Assembly (NCBI GenBank): GCA_002311385.1 | Contig: DCAE01000128.1 | Location: forward strand, 8,657 to 28,563 | Source: Dehalococcoidia bacterium UBA1141 | GTDB lineage: Bacteria; Chloroflexota; Dehalococcoidia; Lucifugimonadales; UBA3495 | Direction of reading: 5' to 3' | DNA: 19,907 bases | Shown here: piece after piece, positions 1 to 7,547 of the stretch | Numbering within the stretch: the first letter of the stretch is position 1 | Layout of the letters: each line of letters opens with the position of its first letter | Made by a program: the position numbers and the translations under genes | The notes under the pieces: model-generated | What the model saw: the letters and a program-made list of their open reading frames with translations, nothing else | What the model was told of the DNA's origin: nothing | Databases searched by the model: none

Positions 1-795
1 CGCTGCGCCTCCACCTTCGGTAAACCGCCGCGCTTTGAAGACCTAGAGATGGATAAATACCGTCAAGCGGGTTTCGGCATAGGTGTGCTCACCAAGCTGA
101 CCAGCTTTAATTACATCGGCGCCGGAAAGGGCGACAATGGAGACCATGAGGAAGAGAGCGCTTGGAGAGTCTTCCGGCCGATAGAAGAAGTGGTTAAAGA
201 AGTCAAAGACATGGAGCAACGCTTCGATATTAAAAAGGTGTTCTTTATCGACAATGGCTTCAACATTCCTATGGACCATGCAAAATCCTTCTGCAAGGCC
301 TTGATTGACGCCGACCTGGGTGTTCATTGGAATACATGTCTTTCGCCGCAGGACTGCGACCTAGAGTTGGTTCAATTGATGAAAAAAGCGGGGTGCGCCT
401 TGGTCTTGATGACCGGACTTGGCGGCGATTCCGACGAGGGGGTTCCTTTGGGCGAGAACCTGGAGCGTCTGCGGCAGGTCTGCCAAACCTGCGAGGAAGG
501 CGACCTCCACTACTCCATCTCTCAGAGTTTCGGAGACCCGGGGGAAACGGCCGAATCGGTGGAAGAGAAGCTGGACTTCCTGCGAAGCATCAAGCCAGCT
601 TTGGCCAATCTCAGAGTGGGCGTGCGCATGCTTCCCGGCTCCGATATTGCCGCCCAGGCTGTGGAAGACGGTCTGATTTCCGACGAATCGGACCTAATCA
701 AACCGACGTTCTATGTGGAAGAGTCGGTCAAGGGTTGGATCGTTGACCATTTGCAGGCCGAAGCCAGCAAGAACCCTCGTTGGAACGTTTTTTAG
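1..795 (+). CDS. Radical SAM protein, C-terminal part (5' end outside window)
   Basis: The reading frame is open from base 1, so the N-terminus lies to the left; 264 residues are visible. The second visible residue is a Cys (RCASTFGKPPRF), which could be the last Cys of a radical SAM [4Fe-4S] motif. The stretch that follows (RPIEEVVKEVKDMEQ, then IKKVFFIDNGFNI) is typical of radical SAM TIM-barrel enzymes of the B12-binding/methyltransferase-like type, where one strand carries a D-x-x-F/N signature. LRVGVRMLPGSDIA fits a late barrel strand. The substrate cannot be inferred. It ends 79 bases before the thiolase-like gene, so co-transcription is possible but not shown. The family call is fairly firm; the subfamily is unknown because the N-terminal half is missing. 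Confidence 0.72.
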   Translation, partial: RCASTFGKPPRFEDLEMDKYRQAGFGIGVLTKLTSFNYIGAGKGDNGDHEEESAWRVFRPIEEVVKEVKDMEQRFDIKKVFFIDNGFNIPMDHAKSFCKALIDADLGVHWNTCLSPQDCDLELVQLMKKAGCALVLMTGLGGDSDEGVPLGENLERLRQVCQTCEEGDLHYSISQSFGDPGETAESVEEKLDFLRSIKPALANLRVGVRMLPGSDIAAQAVEDGLISDESDLIKPTFYVEESVKGWIVDHLQAEASKNPRWNVF

Positions 796-874
796 GTTTT
801 ACCCTCTGGCAAATTCTCTGGCATCACATGAGTAACCCAATTTTATCAATTAGCCTAGCTTAGGAGGCTGTTCA

Positions 875-2092
875 TTGGGAAACCTTAAGGGCAAATACTG
901 CATTGTGGGCGTGGGTGAAACCCCGTTTACCCGCGGCTCAGGGCGCACCACTCGAGCGATGGGCGCAGAGGCAATCCGGCATGCCATGGACGACGCTGGC
1001 TTAAATTCCCAGCAGGTGGATGGAATCCTGAGCTACCACGGTGGGGACTCCACCCCGGCCACGTCCATCATGTACGACCTGGGCATCAGGCCAAATTTCT
1101 ACATGGACTGCTCCGGCGGCGGCTCTAGCACCGAGGCCTTGGTGGGCTTGGCCATGGGCGCAATCGAGGCAGGGATGTGCGACACGGTGGCCGTGTATCG
1201 GTCCATGAACGGCTACTCCCAAATCCGCATCGGCGGCACGGGCGTCAGGGCCGCCCAACCGGTGAGCGGCGCGGACGTCATGTTGCGCCCCTACGGGCTG
1301 ATAAGCGCCGTACAGCGTTTTGCCTTCACTTTCACCCGCCACATGATGGAGTACGGCGTCACCAGCAGCGACCTAGCCCACATCAAGGTAGCCCACAGCA
1401 ATCATGCCAGCAATAACCCCAAGGCATTGATGAAACAACGGGTCACAGTGGACGATGTGCTTAATTCCCGGTGGATCATACGGCCCTGCGCCCACTTACT
1501 GGACTGTTGCTTGGAGACGGACAACGCAACCTGTTTAATCGTAACCACCACCGAGCGGGCCAAAGACCTGCGGCAACGACCGATACAGATTCTTGGGGTT
1601 CAAGGCCGGGGCACCAAGCCCGGTGGCGACTTCCACTATCAGCATGGGCCCATCACCAGGGTCGCTGGGCACTACATCGGCCCCAGGATTTTCGAGCAGG
1701 CCGGTATCACCCACGATGAAGTTGACGTCACCGGCTGCTACGACGCCTTCACCTACACCGCCCTGCTCCAGTTCGAAGACTACGGCTGGTGTAAGAAAGG
1801 GGAAGGCAAAGACTACGTTACCAGTGGCATCATCAACCTGGGCGGCAAGCGGCCGAACAACACCAGCGGTGGCCATTTGTGCGAGGGCTACACCCACGGC
1901 ATGAATATGGTCATCGAGAACGTGCGCCAACTCCGCGGGACGATTGACGATTATTGCCCTCAAGCCGAAGAAGGGATTCACACATACGATTATTCCGAGG
2001 GCAAGTGCCGCCAAGTGAAAGACGCCGAGACCAGCATGAATATGGGCTGGGGGACGCCGGCGGTCGGTAGCGCCTTAATCTTGAGGAAATAG
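875..2092 (+). CDS. Thiolase-superfamily protein lacking the thiolase Cys and His (Ltp2-like lyase?)
   Basis: A 405-residue thiolase-fold protein of the SCP2/lipid-transfer type. The start is TTG at 875, with AGGAGG at 862-867 and a 7-base spacer. The N-terminus (VGVGETPFTRGSG) and the C-terminal block (YDAFTYT 289-295, then NTSGGHLCEGYTHG 329-342) mark the family. Aligning by the conserved A-I-x-A-G helix end (96-100) puts the nucleophile position at G83 in GGGSST; the nearby C79 is four residues too early. The usual GHP histidine is Tyr339 (EGYTHG). It is therefore unlikely to catalyse ordinary thiolysis or Claisen condensation. Thiolase homologues with such changes that pair with a DUF35 protein include Ltp2, a retro-aldolase of steroid side-chain degradation. 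A DUF35 gene follows 76 bases downstream. The substrate is not known; an acyl-CoA is the reasonable guess. Confidence 0.85.
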   Translation: MGNLKGKYCIVGVGETPFTRGSGRTTRAMGAEAIRHAMDDAGLNSQQVDGILSYHGGDSTPATSIMYDLGIRPNFYMDCSGGGSSTEALVGLAMGAIEAGMCDTVAVYRSMNGYSQIRIGGTGVRAAQPVSGADVMLRPYGLISAVQRFAFTFTRHMMEYGVTSSDLAHIKVAHSNHASNNPKALMKQRVTVDDVLNSRWIIRPCAHLLDCCLETDNATCLIVTTTERAKDLRQRPIQILGVQGRGTKPGGDFHYQHGPITRVAGHYIGPRIFEQAGITHDEVDVTGCYDAFTYTALLQFEDYGWCKKGEGKDYVTSGIINLGGKRPNNTSGGHLCEGYTHGMNMVIENVRQLRGTIDDYCPQAEEGIHTYDYSEGKCRQVKDAETSMNMGWGTPAVGSALILRK

Positions 2093-2168
2093 GTCAAGTC
2101 CCTGCTATAGGACGCCGGTCCCGACATATATATCCGACATTCGCACTGCAATCATAAGAGGTAGACAA

Positions 2169-2672
2169 ATGCCCGTTTACGAGCACCGTGGCCAACAAAT
2201 GAGCGTGCCAGATCAAGACCTGGAATACACCGGCTACTTCGACGCCGCCAAAGAAGGCCGGCTGGTTGTGAAGAAATGCCAGGGTTGCGGCCTCTTGAGA
2301 GGCGAACCCGGACCGGCTTGTCCGTGGTGCCCCTCGCAGGAATGGGAGTGGCAAGATGTGAGCGGCAAGGGGACTATTTATAGCTACCAAATCGTTGCCC
2401 ACACTGTGATTCCCGGTTTCAAGGACTGGGCGCCATTCGCCATCGTGTTGGTTGAGCTTGACGAGCAGAGTGGGAAACCCGAGCCTGGCGACGGTCTGCG
2501 CATCACGGCAAATCTGGTTGACAGCAACATGGACGCGGAAAAAGAAGAGAATGTGGCTATCGGCAAGCGAGTGGAGGTGGTGTTTCATAAAAGCGAGGGG
2601 GATTTCGTTCTTCCCCAATTCAAGTTGTCCGGCGAAGCGCCGCAGGGGCCGGTGTGGAGCCACGTTACCTGA
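2169..2672 (+). CDS. DUF35 zinc-ribbon/OB-fold acyl-CoA-associated protein
   Basis: A 167-residue protein with the two-part DUF35 layout. An N-terminal helix region leads into a rubredoxin-like zinc ribbon with C37-x2-C40 and C51-x2-C54. An OB fold follows from about residue 60 (WQDVSGKGTIYSYQIV). The all-Cys ribbon is complete. An AAGAGGT Shine-Dalgarno sequence sits just upstream of the ATG. DUF35 proteins bind and stabilise thiolase-fold partners, or channel acyl-CoA to them: ChsH2 with Ltp2, and the archaeal thiolase/HMG-CoA synthase complex. Its place directly after a thiolase-like gene makes that pairing the natural reading. It most likely acts as the obligate partner of the 875-2092 product in the cytoplasm. 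The partner assignment is inference from gene order. Confidence 0.85.
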   Translation: MPVYEHRGQQMSVPDQDLEYTGYFDAAKEGRLVVKKCQGCGLLRGEPGPACPWCPSQEWEWQDVSGKGTIYSYQIVAHTVIPGFKDWAPFAIVLVELDEQSGKPEPGDGLRITANLVDSNMDAEKEENVAIGKRVEVVFHKSEGDFVLPQFKLSGEAPQGPVWSHVT

Positions 2673-2749
2673 GCCGAACCACACTCCTATTTCCTTCCGA
2701 AGATCTTTGGACAAGCCCATTCCAATTTGAGGGAGTGTTGCGCCAAAAC

Positions 2750-2825
2750 TGTCATTCTAAAGAGCGAAGCGACGAAGAATCCCATGACCCAAGCGTAAAG
2801 ATTCTTCCCTTCACGCAGGATGACA
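2750..2825. repeat. REP-like imperfect inverted repeat
   Basis: The left arm starts TGTCATTCT at 2750 and runs through GCGAAGCGACGAAGAATC. The right arm (2799-2825), read on the other strand, starts TGTCATCCT and also ends GAAGGGAAGAATCT. The shared core is TGTCATyCT...GAAG..GAAGAATC, with about 18 bases between the arms. It lies in the 256-base gap between the DUF35 and HAD genes. Short palindromes of this TGTCATTCTGAGCGAAG type are dispersed in many bacterial genomes. No coding function is evident. Confidence 0.65.
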
Positions 2826-2928
2826 TTGTGAAGGAGACATTTGAGGCAAGTAACTTCAAGGGCGAGGGTTGGGGGGTCGGCTTTTCAAATCCGAGTCGAG
2901 ATTCTACGAGCAATTATGGAAATATAAA

Positions 2929-3282
2929 TTGGCGAAATTGATTAGCTTTGACATTGACGGCACGTTGGAGGTGGGCGAACCTCCAGGAATAATTACCATG
3001 GACATGGTCAGGGAGGCGCAGAAGGCAGGTTACCTAATTGGCAGCTGTTCAGACCGCACCATCAGCGGACAACAACGGTTGTGGGAAGAGCACGGCATTC
3101 TGGTCGAATTCACTGTGCTGAAGCACAACTTGGGCGAGGTTGCAGCCCAATTCGAAGCCGATGAGTACGTGCATATCGGTGACACGGACTTGGACCTGCG
3201 AGTATCCCAATCGGCGGGATTTCGATTCATACCAGTGGAAGAGGCGCCAAGCCTGGTATGGGGAATCAACGGGAAAAGCTAA
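2929..3282 (+). CDS. Small HAD-fold hydrolase, capless
   Basis: A 117-residue protein if started at TTG 2929, which gives MAKLISFDIDGT, the usual HAD N-terminus with motif I starting a few residues in. A longer frame goes back to a TTG at 2869, but that upstream stretch lies next to the REP-like repeat and looks non-coding. Motif I is D8-I-D10-G-T, motif II is S41 (GSCSDR), a motif III lysine is probably K65 (VLKHN), and motif IV is GDTDLD (84-89). All catalytic positions are present. Motifs I and II are only about 30 residues apart, so there is no room for a large C1 cap. It could be a small-molecule or protein phosphatase; the substrate is not inferable. The Shine-Dalgarno sequence for TTG 2929 is weak. 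It converges on the DUF1385 gene. Confidence 0.7.
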   Translation: MAKLISFDIDGTLEVGEPPGIITMDMVREAQKAGYLIGSCSDRTISGQQRLWEEHGILVEFTVLKHNLGEVAAQFEADEYVHIGDTDLDLRVSQSAGFRFIPVEEAPSLVWGINGKS

Positions 3283-3357
3283 TAGCCAATGCGCATATTT
3301 GCGTACAGGGTTTTCCGATTTACCTGTGACTCTTAGGTTGTGGATACAGCTAGATGG

Positions 3358-4347
3358 CTAGGATTCGCCACCGTGGGTTTCCGGAGATGAACCGACAGCG
3401 GGGTTGGAAGTATCCAGAGATTCCTCTATTCGGGGCTTGAATGTCACTGAGTATTCTCTTCCTTCGTCGGCAGCCACCGCTCCCTGCATGGCGCTGATAG
3501 CCACTTCAATCTGGTCATCATCGGGAATCCTGGTGGTCAGCCGCTGCAGGAGCAATCCCGGCCAGGCTACAGCATGTCCAAAAAGCGAATCTTGGTGTTT
3601 GCCGCTGAAGCGGATTATCTCATAGCTGATCGCCGCTATGACCGGAATGAGCACGATTCGCGAGATTATCCGCCATTCCATAGGAGGGTTCATCAGCAGC
3701 GCAAACACTACGATGGAAACCAACATTACGGTCAAGAGGAATGCGGTTCCGCAACGGGGATGCGGTGTGGGGAATTTACGCACATTTTCCACGATTAAGG
3801 GCAGACCCGCTTCATAGGTGTGAACCGCCATGTGCTCCGCTCCGTGGTAAGCAAAAACACGCTTGATATCTCTTAGAAAACTTATCCCCCAGATATAGCC
3901 CACCAAGAGCCCCAGTCGAAGCCCACCCTCAATCAACTCACTGACGATTCCCCCGGAATCCAGAAGCCAGATAATCAACAAGGGCAGCATGAAGAAGACA
4001 CCGATGCCCATCACCATGGCGGCGGCTAGCGTTGCCCCCAACAACCAACTGGGGATTTCTCCGCCCTCTTCGCCAGCCTGGTCTTTGACGGCCATATTGG
4101 CCGATAGGTGGAGGGCCTTGATACCCAAGACCATGGTTTCCACCAAGGCGATGAAGCCTCGAATTAGAGGGAATTGGCGCATGCGTCCGGTGTAGAGGGA
4201 ATTGAGGACTTCACTGTGGTGCTCAATGGTGCCGTCTTGGCGACGAACGGCCAAGCTGAAGTGATTCCGTCCACGGATCATCACTCCTTCTATCACAGCT
4301 TGCCCACCGTAGGAGAACCTGGGCTGTTCAGCCAACGAATCCTCCAT
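3358..4347 (-). CDS. DUF1385 family membrane protein (YqhQ-like)
   Basis: A 329-residue protein with the DUF1385 signatures in order: YGGQAVIEGVMIRG (13-26), YHGAEH (167-172) and HPRCGT (196-201). The conserved His, Glu and Cys suggest metal binding. Hydrophobic segments at about 101-128, 203-219 and 229-246 are likely transmembrane helices. The C-terminal 60 residues are polar. The family is widespread in Gram-positives and Chloroflexota and is often beside rpmE, prfA or prmC. Here rpmE lies 161 bases upstream on the same strand. The biochemical role is unknown; annotations call it a predicted metal-dependent enzyme. The start ATG at 4347 has no obvious Shine-Dalgarno sequence, and a promoter candidate of its own lies at 4401-4428. 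Confidence 0.88.
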   Translation of the reverse strand: MEDSLAEQPRFSYGGQAVIEGVMIRGRNHFSLAVRRQDGTIEHHSEVLNSLYTGRMRQFPLIRGFIALVETMVLGIKALHLSANMAVKDQAGEEGGEIPSWLLGATLAAAMVMGIGVFFMLPLLIIWLLDSGGIVSELIEGGLRLGLLVGYIWGISFLRDIKRVFAYHGAEHMAVHTYEAGLPLIVENVRKFPTPHPRCGTAFLLTVMLVSIVVFALLMNPPMEWRIISRIVLIPVIAAISYEIIRFSGKHQDSLFGHAVAWPGLLLQRLTTRIPDDDQIEVAISAMQGAVAADEGREYSVTFKPRIEESLDTSNPAVGSSPETHGGES

Positions 4348-4400
4348 ATTTGCTTAGGTGATTAGGACTGGCCAAGGCTCTGCCAATGATGGAGGCGCAC

Positions 4401-4428
4401 TTTATATTATGAGGATTTTCGGACGCAA
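4401..4428 (-). promoter_or_regulatory. Candidate promoter for the DUF1385 gene
   Basis: On the minus strand, TTGCGT (4428-4423) is followed after 16 bases by TATAAA (4406-4401). This would start a transcript about 45 bases upstream of the ATG at 4347. The -35 box is only half conserved, so the call is tentative; the gene could also be read through from rpmE. Confidence 0.35.
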
Positions 4429-4508
4429 CGTTCGGCGCAAAATACGCCAAGTTGTGTGAGACCATCAAAATCCGGTGTTAGCCTTGAGTTGATGGATAGC
4501 CAACCGCT

Positions 4509-4709
4509 CTACTGGAGGCTATAACGGCGGCGCATTCGTTCGATTCGACCCTGCGTGTCAACGACCCGCTGCTCACCGGTGTAGAAGGGGTGACAGTTGC
4601 TACAAACTTCTACCCGCACCGCTGGCTTGGTACCGCCGGTTTCAAAGACATTGCCACACGAGCAGGTCACGGTTGATTTTACAAATTGAGGATGAATTTC
4701 TGCTTTCAT
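4509..4709 (-). CDS. rpmE: Ribosomal protein bL31, zinc-binding type
   Basis: 66 residues starting at ATG 4709 (MKAEIHPQF). The frame is open back to about 4778, but family N-termini begin at this Met and the longer version only translates the repeat in the leader. The Cys set C16-x-C18 and C36-x2-C39 is that of the C+ (zinc-binding) form of bL31, not the zinc-free paralogue. It is a 50S subunit protein at the central protuberance that bridges to the 30S. It sits 138 bases after rpmA on the same strand, with no promoter or terminator that I can see between them, so read-through from the rplU promoter is likely. The leader holds three copies of a 13-14-base repeat. Confidence 0.96.
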   Translation of the reverse strand: MKAEIHPQFVKSTVTCSCGNVFETGGTKPAVRVEVCSNCHPFYTGEQRVVDTQGRIERMRRRYSLQ

Positions 4710-4734
4710 AGTTGTTACTGTTCTAGATTTCCTT

Positions 4735-4776
4735 GAGTGATTTCCGGCAAGTGATTCCCGGGAGTGATTTCCGGCC
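4735..4776. repeat. Short tandem repeat in the rpmE leader
   Basis: Three near-identical units of AGTGATTyCCGG occur 14 and 13 bases apart (beginning near 4736, 4750 and 4763). They lie 25-70 bases upstream of the rpmE start codon. They may be a regulator or RNA-binding site, or simple slippage repeats; the sequence does not decide. Confidence 0.6.
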
Positions 4777-4847
4777 AATTAGTTAGATGCCTGACACGAT
4801 TTCGGGATTCTGTTGGCCGACACTCGAAAACGCTTTTAGTTGCAGAT

Positions 4848-5114
4848 CTAGGAGGCGACTTCGACAGGGTACACGCTCACTCGGCGTTTACCCTTTGCCA
4901 CCCACTCGAATTTCACCAATCCGTCGGTCTTGGCGAATATGGTGTGATCCCTACCCAGACCCACGTTGGAACCCGGGTGGATTCGCGTGCCTCTCTGCCT
5001 GATGATGATAGCGCCACTTGTGACGCTTTCACCACCGTATTTCTTTACGCCCAAGCGCTTGGAATTGCTATCACGACCGTTATTGGTGCTGCCACCTGCT
5101 TTCTTATGAGCCAT
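4848..5114 (-). CDS. rpmA: Ribosomal protein bL27
   Basis: 88 residues, full length. The N-terminus MAHKKAGGSTNNGRDSNSKR is the classic bL27 tail that reaches the peptidyl transferase centre. There is no N-terminal pre-sequence of the Firmicutes type that needs cleavage by Prp. The body contains RQRGTRIHPGSNVG and the GLGRDHTIFA motif. Its ATG overlaps the rplU stop by one base (TAATG), which points to translational coupling. It has the usual rplU-rpmA order, but obg, the common third gene, is not present here; rpmE follows instead. Confidence 0.97.
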   Translation of the reverse strand: MAHKKAGGSTNNGRDSNSKRLGVKKYGGESVTSGAIIIRQRGTRIHPGSNVGLGRDHTIFAKTDGLVKFEWVAKGKRRVSVYPVEVAS

Positions 5115-5527
5115 TAAGCTTTTTCTCCTGACTCGGCTTGCGCAGCGGCCGCCGGTGTAGCTCGCCGCGCCCTTGGCCTGCTGGCCCTCCGTGGGGCTGG
5201 CTTGCCCTCGCCTTCAATCATTACGTCTTGAATCAACACCCTGGTGTAGGTTTGGCGATGGCTTTTCTTCCTGCGATACCGTGTCTTGCGCTTGTACTTG
5301 AAAACGATTAGTTTCTTGTCTTTGTAGTGGGACTGAACCTGGGCAAGCACCTTGGCGCCATTGATGAAAGGCGAACCAAAAGTAACCTCTCCACCGTCGG
5401 AAATTGCCAATACTTCGCCAAATTCAGCGACTGAGTCAACGCTTAACGAGAGCTTTTCAACATCCAGGGTATCTCCGGGTTTTACCCTGTATTGTTTCCC
5501 GCCAGTCTTAAAAACCGCATAATCCAT
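5114..5527 (-). CDS. rplU: Ribosomal protein bL21 with basic/Ala-rich tail
   Basis: 137 residues. The N-terminus (MDYAVFKTGGKQYRVKPGD) and the signature region KYKRKTRYRRKKSHRQTYT (78-96) identify bL21, a 50S protein that binds 23S rRNA. The core ends at about 104. A further 33 residues form a tail that begins Arg/Pro-rich (PAPRRASRPRARR) and ends Ala/Glu-rich, absent from short bL21 proteins. A promoter (5548-5576) leaves a leader of only about 15 bases. The Shine-Dalgarno-like GGAG lies close upstream of the ATG. It is first gene of rplU-rpmA and probably rpmE. Confidence 0.96.
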   Translation of the reverse strand: MDYAVFKTGGKQYRVKPGDTLDVEKLSLSVDSVAEFGEVLAISDGGEVTFGSPFINGAKVLAQVQSHYKDKKLIVFKYKRKTRYRRKKSHRQTYTRVLIQDVMIEGEGKPAPRRASRPRARRATPAAAAQAESGEKA

Positions 5528-5547
5528 ACTTTTTACTCCGGCTTCCC

Positions 5548-5576
5548 ATGGTAAGACAGCGTGCCTGAAGTGTCAA
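5548..5576 (-). promoter_or_regulatory. Sigma-70-type promoter of rplU-rpmA
   Basis: On the minus strand, TTGACA (5576-5571), a 17-base spacer, then TACCAT (5553-5548). The -35 is perfect and the -10 matches at four of six positions. Transcription would begin near 5541, about 14 bases before the start codon. Confidence 0.7.
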
Positions 5577-5599
5577 GACGAATAGGAGGATCAGAGCTT

Positions 5600-5613
5600 G
5601 GGTTATAATACCC
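5600..5613. promoter_or_regulatory. Palindrome with TATAAT core between rplU and fakA
   Basis: GGGTTATAATACCC: arms GGGT and ACCC around TATAAT. Read on the plus strand, TATAAT (5604-5609) would be a perfect -10 box for the fakA operon, but there is no good -35 at 16-18 bases. On the minus strand, TATTAT has a GTGAAA at 16 bases, a possible second rplU promoter. It could also be an operator for a dimeric repressor. Confidence 0.4.
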
Positions 5614-5730
5614 TCCGGCATCACTTTTTCACTTGTTTTCAAATATCAAAGGCGAAAAAAACCGGGTAGTTGCCTGGAATTGATAACTGGACGATGTTAT
5701 CAGCAAACCTCCCGAGGATGGCCTACTAGG

Positions 5731-7452
5731 ATGGAATCACCAAGCGGCGACGAGCTTCGCAAGGCATTCGTTGCAGCCACCGACTATCTAGAGCGCTATA
5801 GAGACGCAATCAACTCTCTAAACGTTTTTCCCGTGCCCGATGGAGACACCGGCACCAACATGCTCTTGACCATGCGCTCGGCCCTAGAGCGATGCCCCAA
5901 CACCCCTCACTCCAGCGCCAAAGATGTCCTCTCCGGACTTGCCGAGGGCGCGTTCTGGGGTGCGCGAGGAAACAGCGGCGTAATTCTCTCCCAACTATTC
6001 CGGGGCTTGTCGGACGCTAGCAAAGACACTCAGGATGACCCTAATCCATGGCTAGTCCGGGGCTTGCGGCTTGCCACCGAGGCCGCTTACAAGTCGGTGG
6101 TCAAGCCAGTGGAAGGCACGATGCTTTCTGTGATTAAGGCTTCTTCTTACGAGACAGCATGGATGGCAGAGCAACACCTTTCGGGAAAGCAAGTTCATTC
6201 TGGTCCAGACGAAAAGGCGGACCAAGCTCCCGAACTGGCACCAAACTTATGGGAAACGGCTTTCGATGCTGCCGTAGAAGCCTTATACGCCACCCCCAGC
6301 CAGCTACCGATACTCCGAGAAGCCGGTGTGGTGGATGCTGGCGGCATGGGAGTAACAGTAATTCTGGGCGCAGCATTTTGCTCGCTCACAGGCCGTGATC
6401 CGAAGCTGGTGGACCAAGCCATTCAATCTTGTTGCGTCGAGCCGGTAGACATAAAGGCCTCACAGCATGGTGAACTTAAGGGGCTTAATAGCATCTTTCT
6501 GGATACCGGTTTGGGCGACGATTGGGGTTATTGCATACAGTACGTTATCGACGCCACCGATTCCGAATCAACCTTATCCGCAGAAACCGTGCGAGACGGG
6601 CTCGGGCCCGAACTGTCTGGATCGGCGGTGGTAATCAGCGATGGACAATACCTAAAGTTGCACGTTCACGCTTCCGACCCGGGTCCGGCCCTCAGTTATG
6701 GTGCCTCGCTGGGCTCTCTAGACCGTATCAGCGTCGAAAACATGAGCATCCAGAACTCTCACTTCGTCGCAGGCCACCGAGCAAATACAAACAACGGCGC
6801 CCGGCTTACTGTGGTGGCCGTGGTTCAGGGTAAAGGGCTTGCCAATTTGTTTCTGGATTCCGGAGGAAGCGGCGTAATAGATGGTGGGCAGACCATGAAT
6901 CCCAGTGTGGGGCAAATAGTCGAGAAGGCTGCGGCGATCGGAGCAGCCGATGTAATCCTGCTTCCCAATAATAGCAACGTTTTAGCGGCGGCAAACCAGG
7001 CGGCGGCGCAGGACCCTCGACTCCATGTGGTGCCATCTGTTTCGGTACCTCAAGGCGTGGCAGCCCTCTTGGCATTCAATCCAGAGGAGACCTTGGAGCA
7101 TAATTTAGAGGCGATGTCGGTTGTGTTGGACACAGTAACATCATTGGAAGTGACACAGGCCGTGCGTGATACCTCCCTAGGCGGCAAGTCTGTTAACGCT
7201 GGTCAATACATCGGATTGCTACAAGGTGAAATCAAGGCAACCGGCGAGACTCCGGAAGGTGCCCTCATGGCCATTTTCAACGGGATAGTGACCTCTGCCG
7301 ACCAAATAGTCACGATTTTCCGGGGGATTGACGCAACACCCGGTGCCAGCCAATATGTGCAAGCTGAATTGGTTGACCGATTTCCCGGCATCCAAGTGGA
7401 CCTGATTGACGGCGGCCAGCCCCATTACCATTACCTGGCGTCGGTGGAATAG
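5731..7452 (+). CDS. fakA: FakA-like fatty acid kinase (DAK2/DhaL domain)
   Basis: 573 residues from ATG 5731. A TTG at 5680 in the same frame would add 17 unrelated residues; MESPSGDELRKAF matches family N-termini better. The N-terminal DhaL-like kinase domain has NVFPVPDGDTGTNM (31-44), where the Asp residues hold Mg-ATP, followed by WGARGNSGVILSQLFRG. A middle region with VVDAGGMGV links to the C-terminal domain (LPNNSNV, TVTSLEV). Length and order match FakA/YloV. FakA phosphorylates fatty acids held by FakB, a DegV-family protein, making acyl-phosphate for phospholipid synthesis. A degV gene is the next gene, 95 bases downstream, which supports the pairing. yloU/asp23, often upstream in Firmicutes, is absent; ribosomal protein genes diverge instead. 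Confidence 0.9.
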   Translation: MESPSGDELRKAFVAATDYLERYRDAINSLNVFPVPDGDTGTNMLLTMRSALERCPNTPHSSAKDVLSGLAEGAFWGARGNSGVILSQLFRGLSDASKDTQDDPNPWLVRGLRLATEAAYKSVVKPVEGTMLSVIKASSYETAWMAEQHLSGKQVHSGPDEKADQAPELAPNLWETAFDAAVEALYATPSQLPILREAGVVDAGGMGVTVILGAAFCSLTGRDPKLVDQAIQSCCVEPVDIKASQHGELKGLNSIFLDTGLGDDWGYCIQYVIDATDSESTLSAETVRDGLGPELSGSAVVISDGQYLKLHVHASDPGPALSYGASLGSLDRISVENMSIQNSHFVAGHRANTNNGARLTVVAVVQGKGLANLFLDSGGSGVIDGGQTMNPSVGQIVEKAAAIGAADVILLPNNSNVLAAANQAAAQDPRLHVVPSVSVPQGVAALLAFNPEETLEHNLEAMSVVLDTVTSLEVTQAVRDTSLGGKSVNAGQYIGLLQGEIKATGETPEGALMAIFNGIVTSADQIVTIFRGIDATPGASQYVQAELVDRFPGIQVDLIDGGQPHYHYLASVE

Positions 7453-7547
7453 AAGTGCTGGAATTTGGAAATATGAGTGAGATTATGTCTGCAATTGATG
7501 AAGTAAGACTTCCTGCGCTCGGCTTATCCTTCGGCAGCCGCTAAAAC

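Noticed and set aside
1001..2014. Long minus-strand ORFs opposite the thiolase-like gene (113 and 159 codons)
   Set aside because: They are antisense shadows of a well-supported gene, rich in Ala/Gly/Val from codon complement, with no known domain.
2654..2941. Plus-strand ORF of 95 codons overlapping the DUF35 end and running through the REP-like repeat
   Set aside because: It translates the inverted repeat and intergenic sequence, has no family resemblance, and overlaps the 3' end of a solid gene.
3342..3349. TGTGGATAC, close to a DnaA box
   Set aside because: It is a single site with one mismatch, with no cluster, AT-rich unwinding region, or dnaA/dnaN gene nearby. It is not an origin.
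4462..4495. CCATCAA/TTGATGG inverted repeat after rpmE as a terminator
   Set aside because: The 7-base stem has a 20-base loop and no T-run on the minus strand, so it is too weak to call.
7520..7540. CGGCT/AGCCG hairpin before degV as a riboswitch
   Set aside because: It is only a five-base stem, too small for an aptamer; at most it could tune translation.
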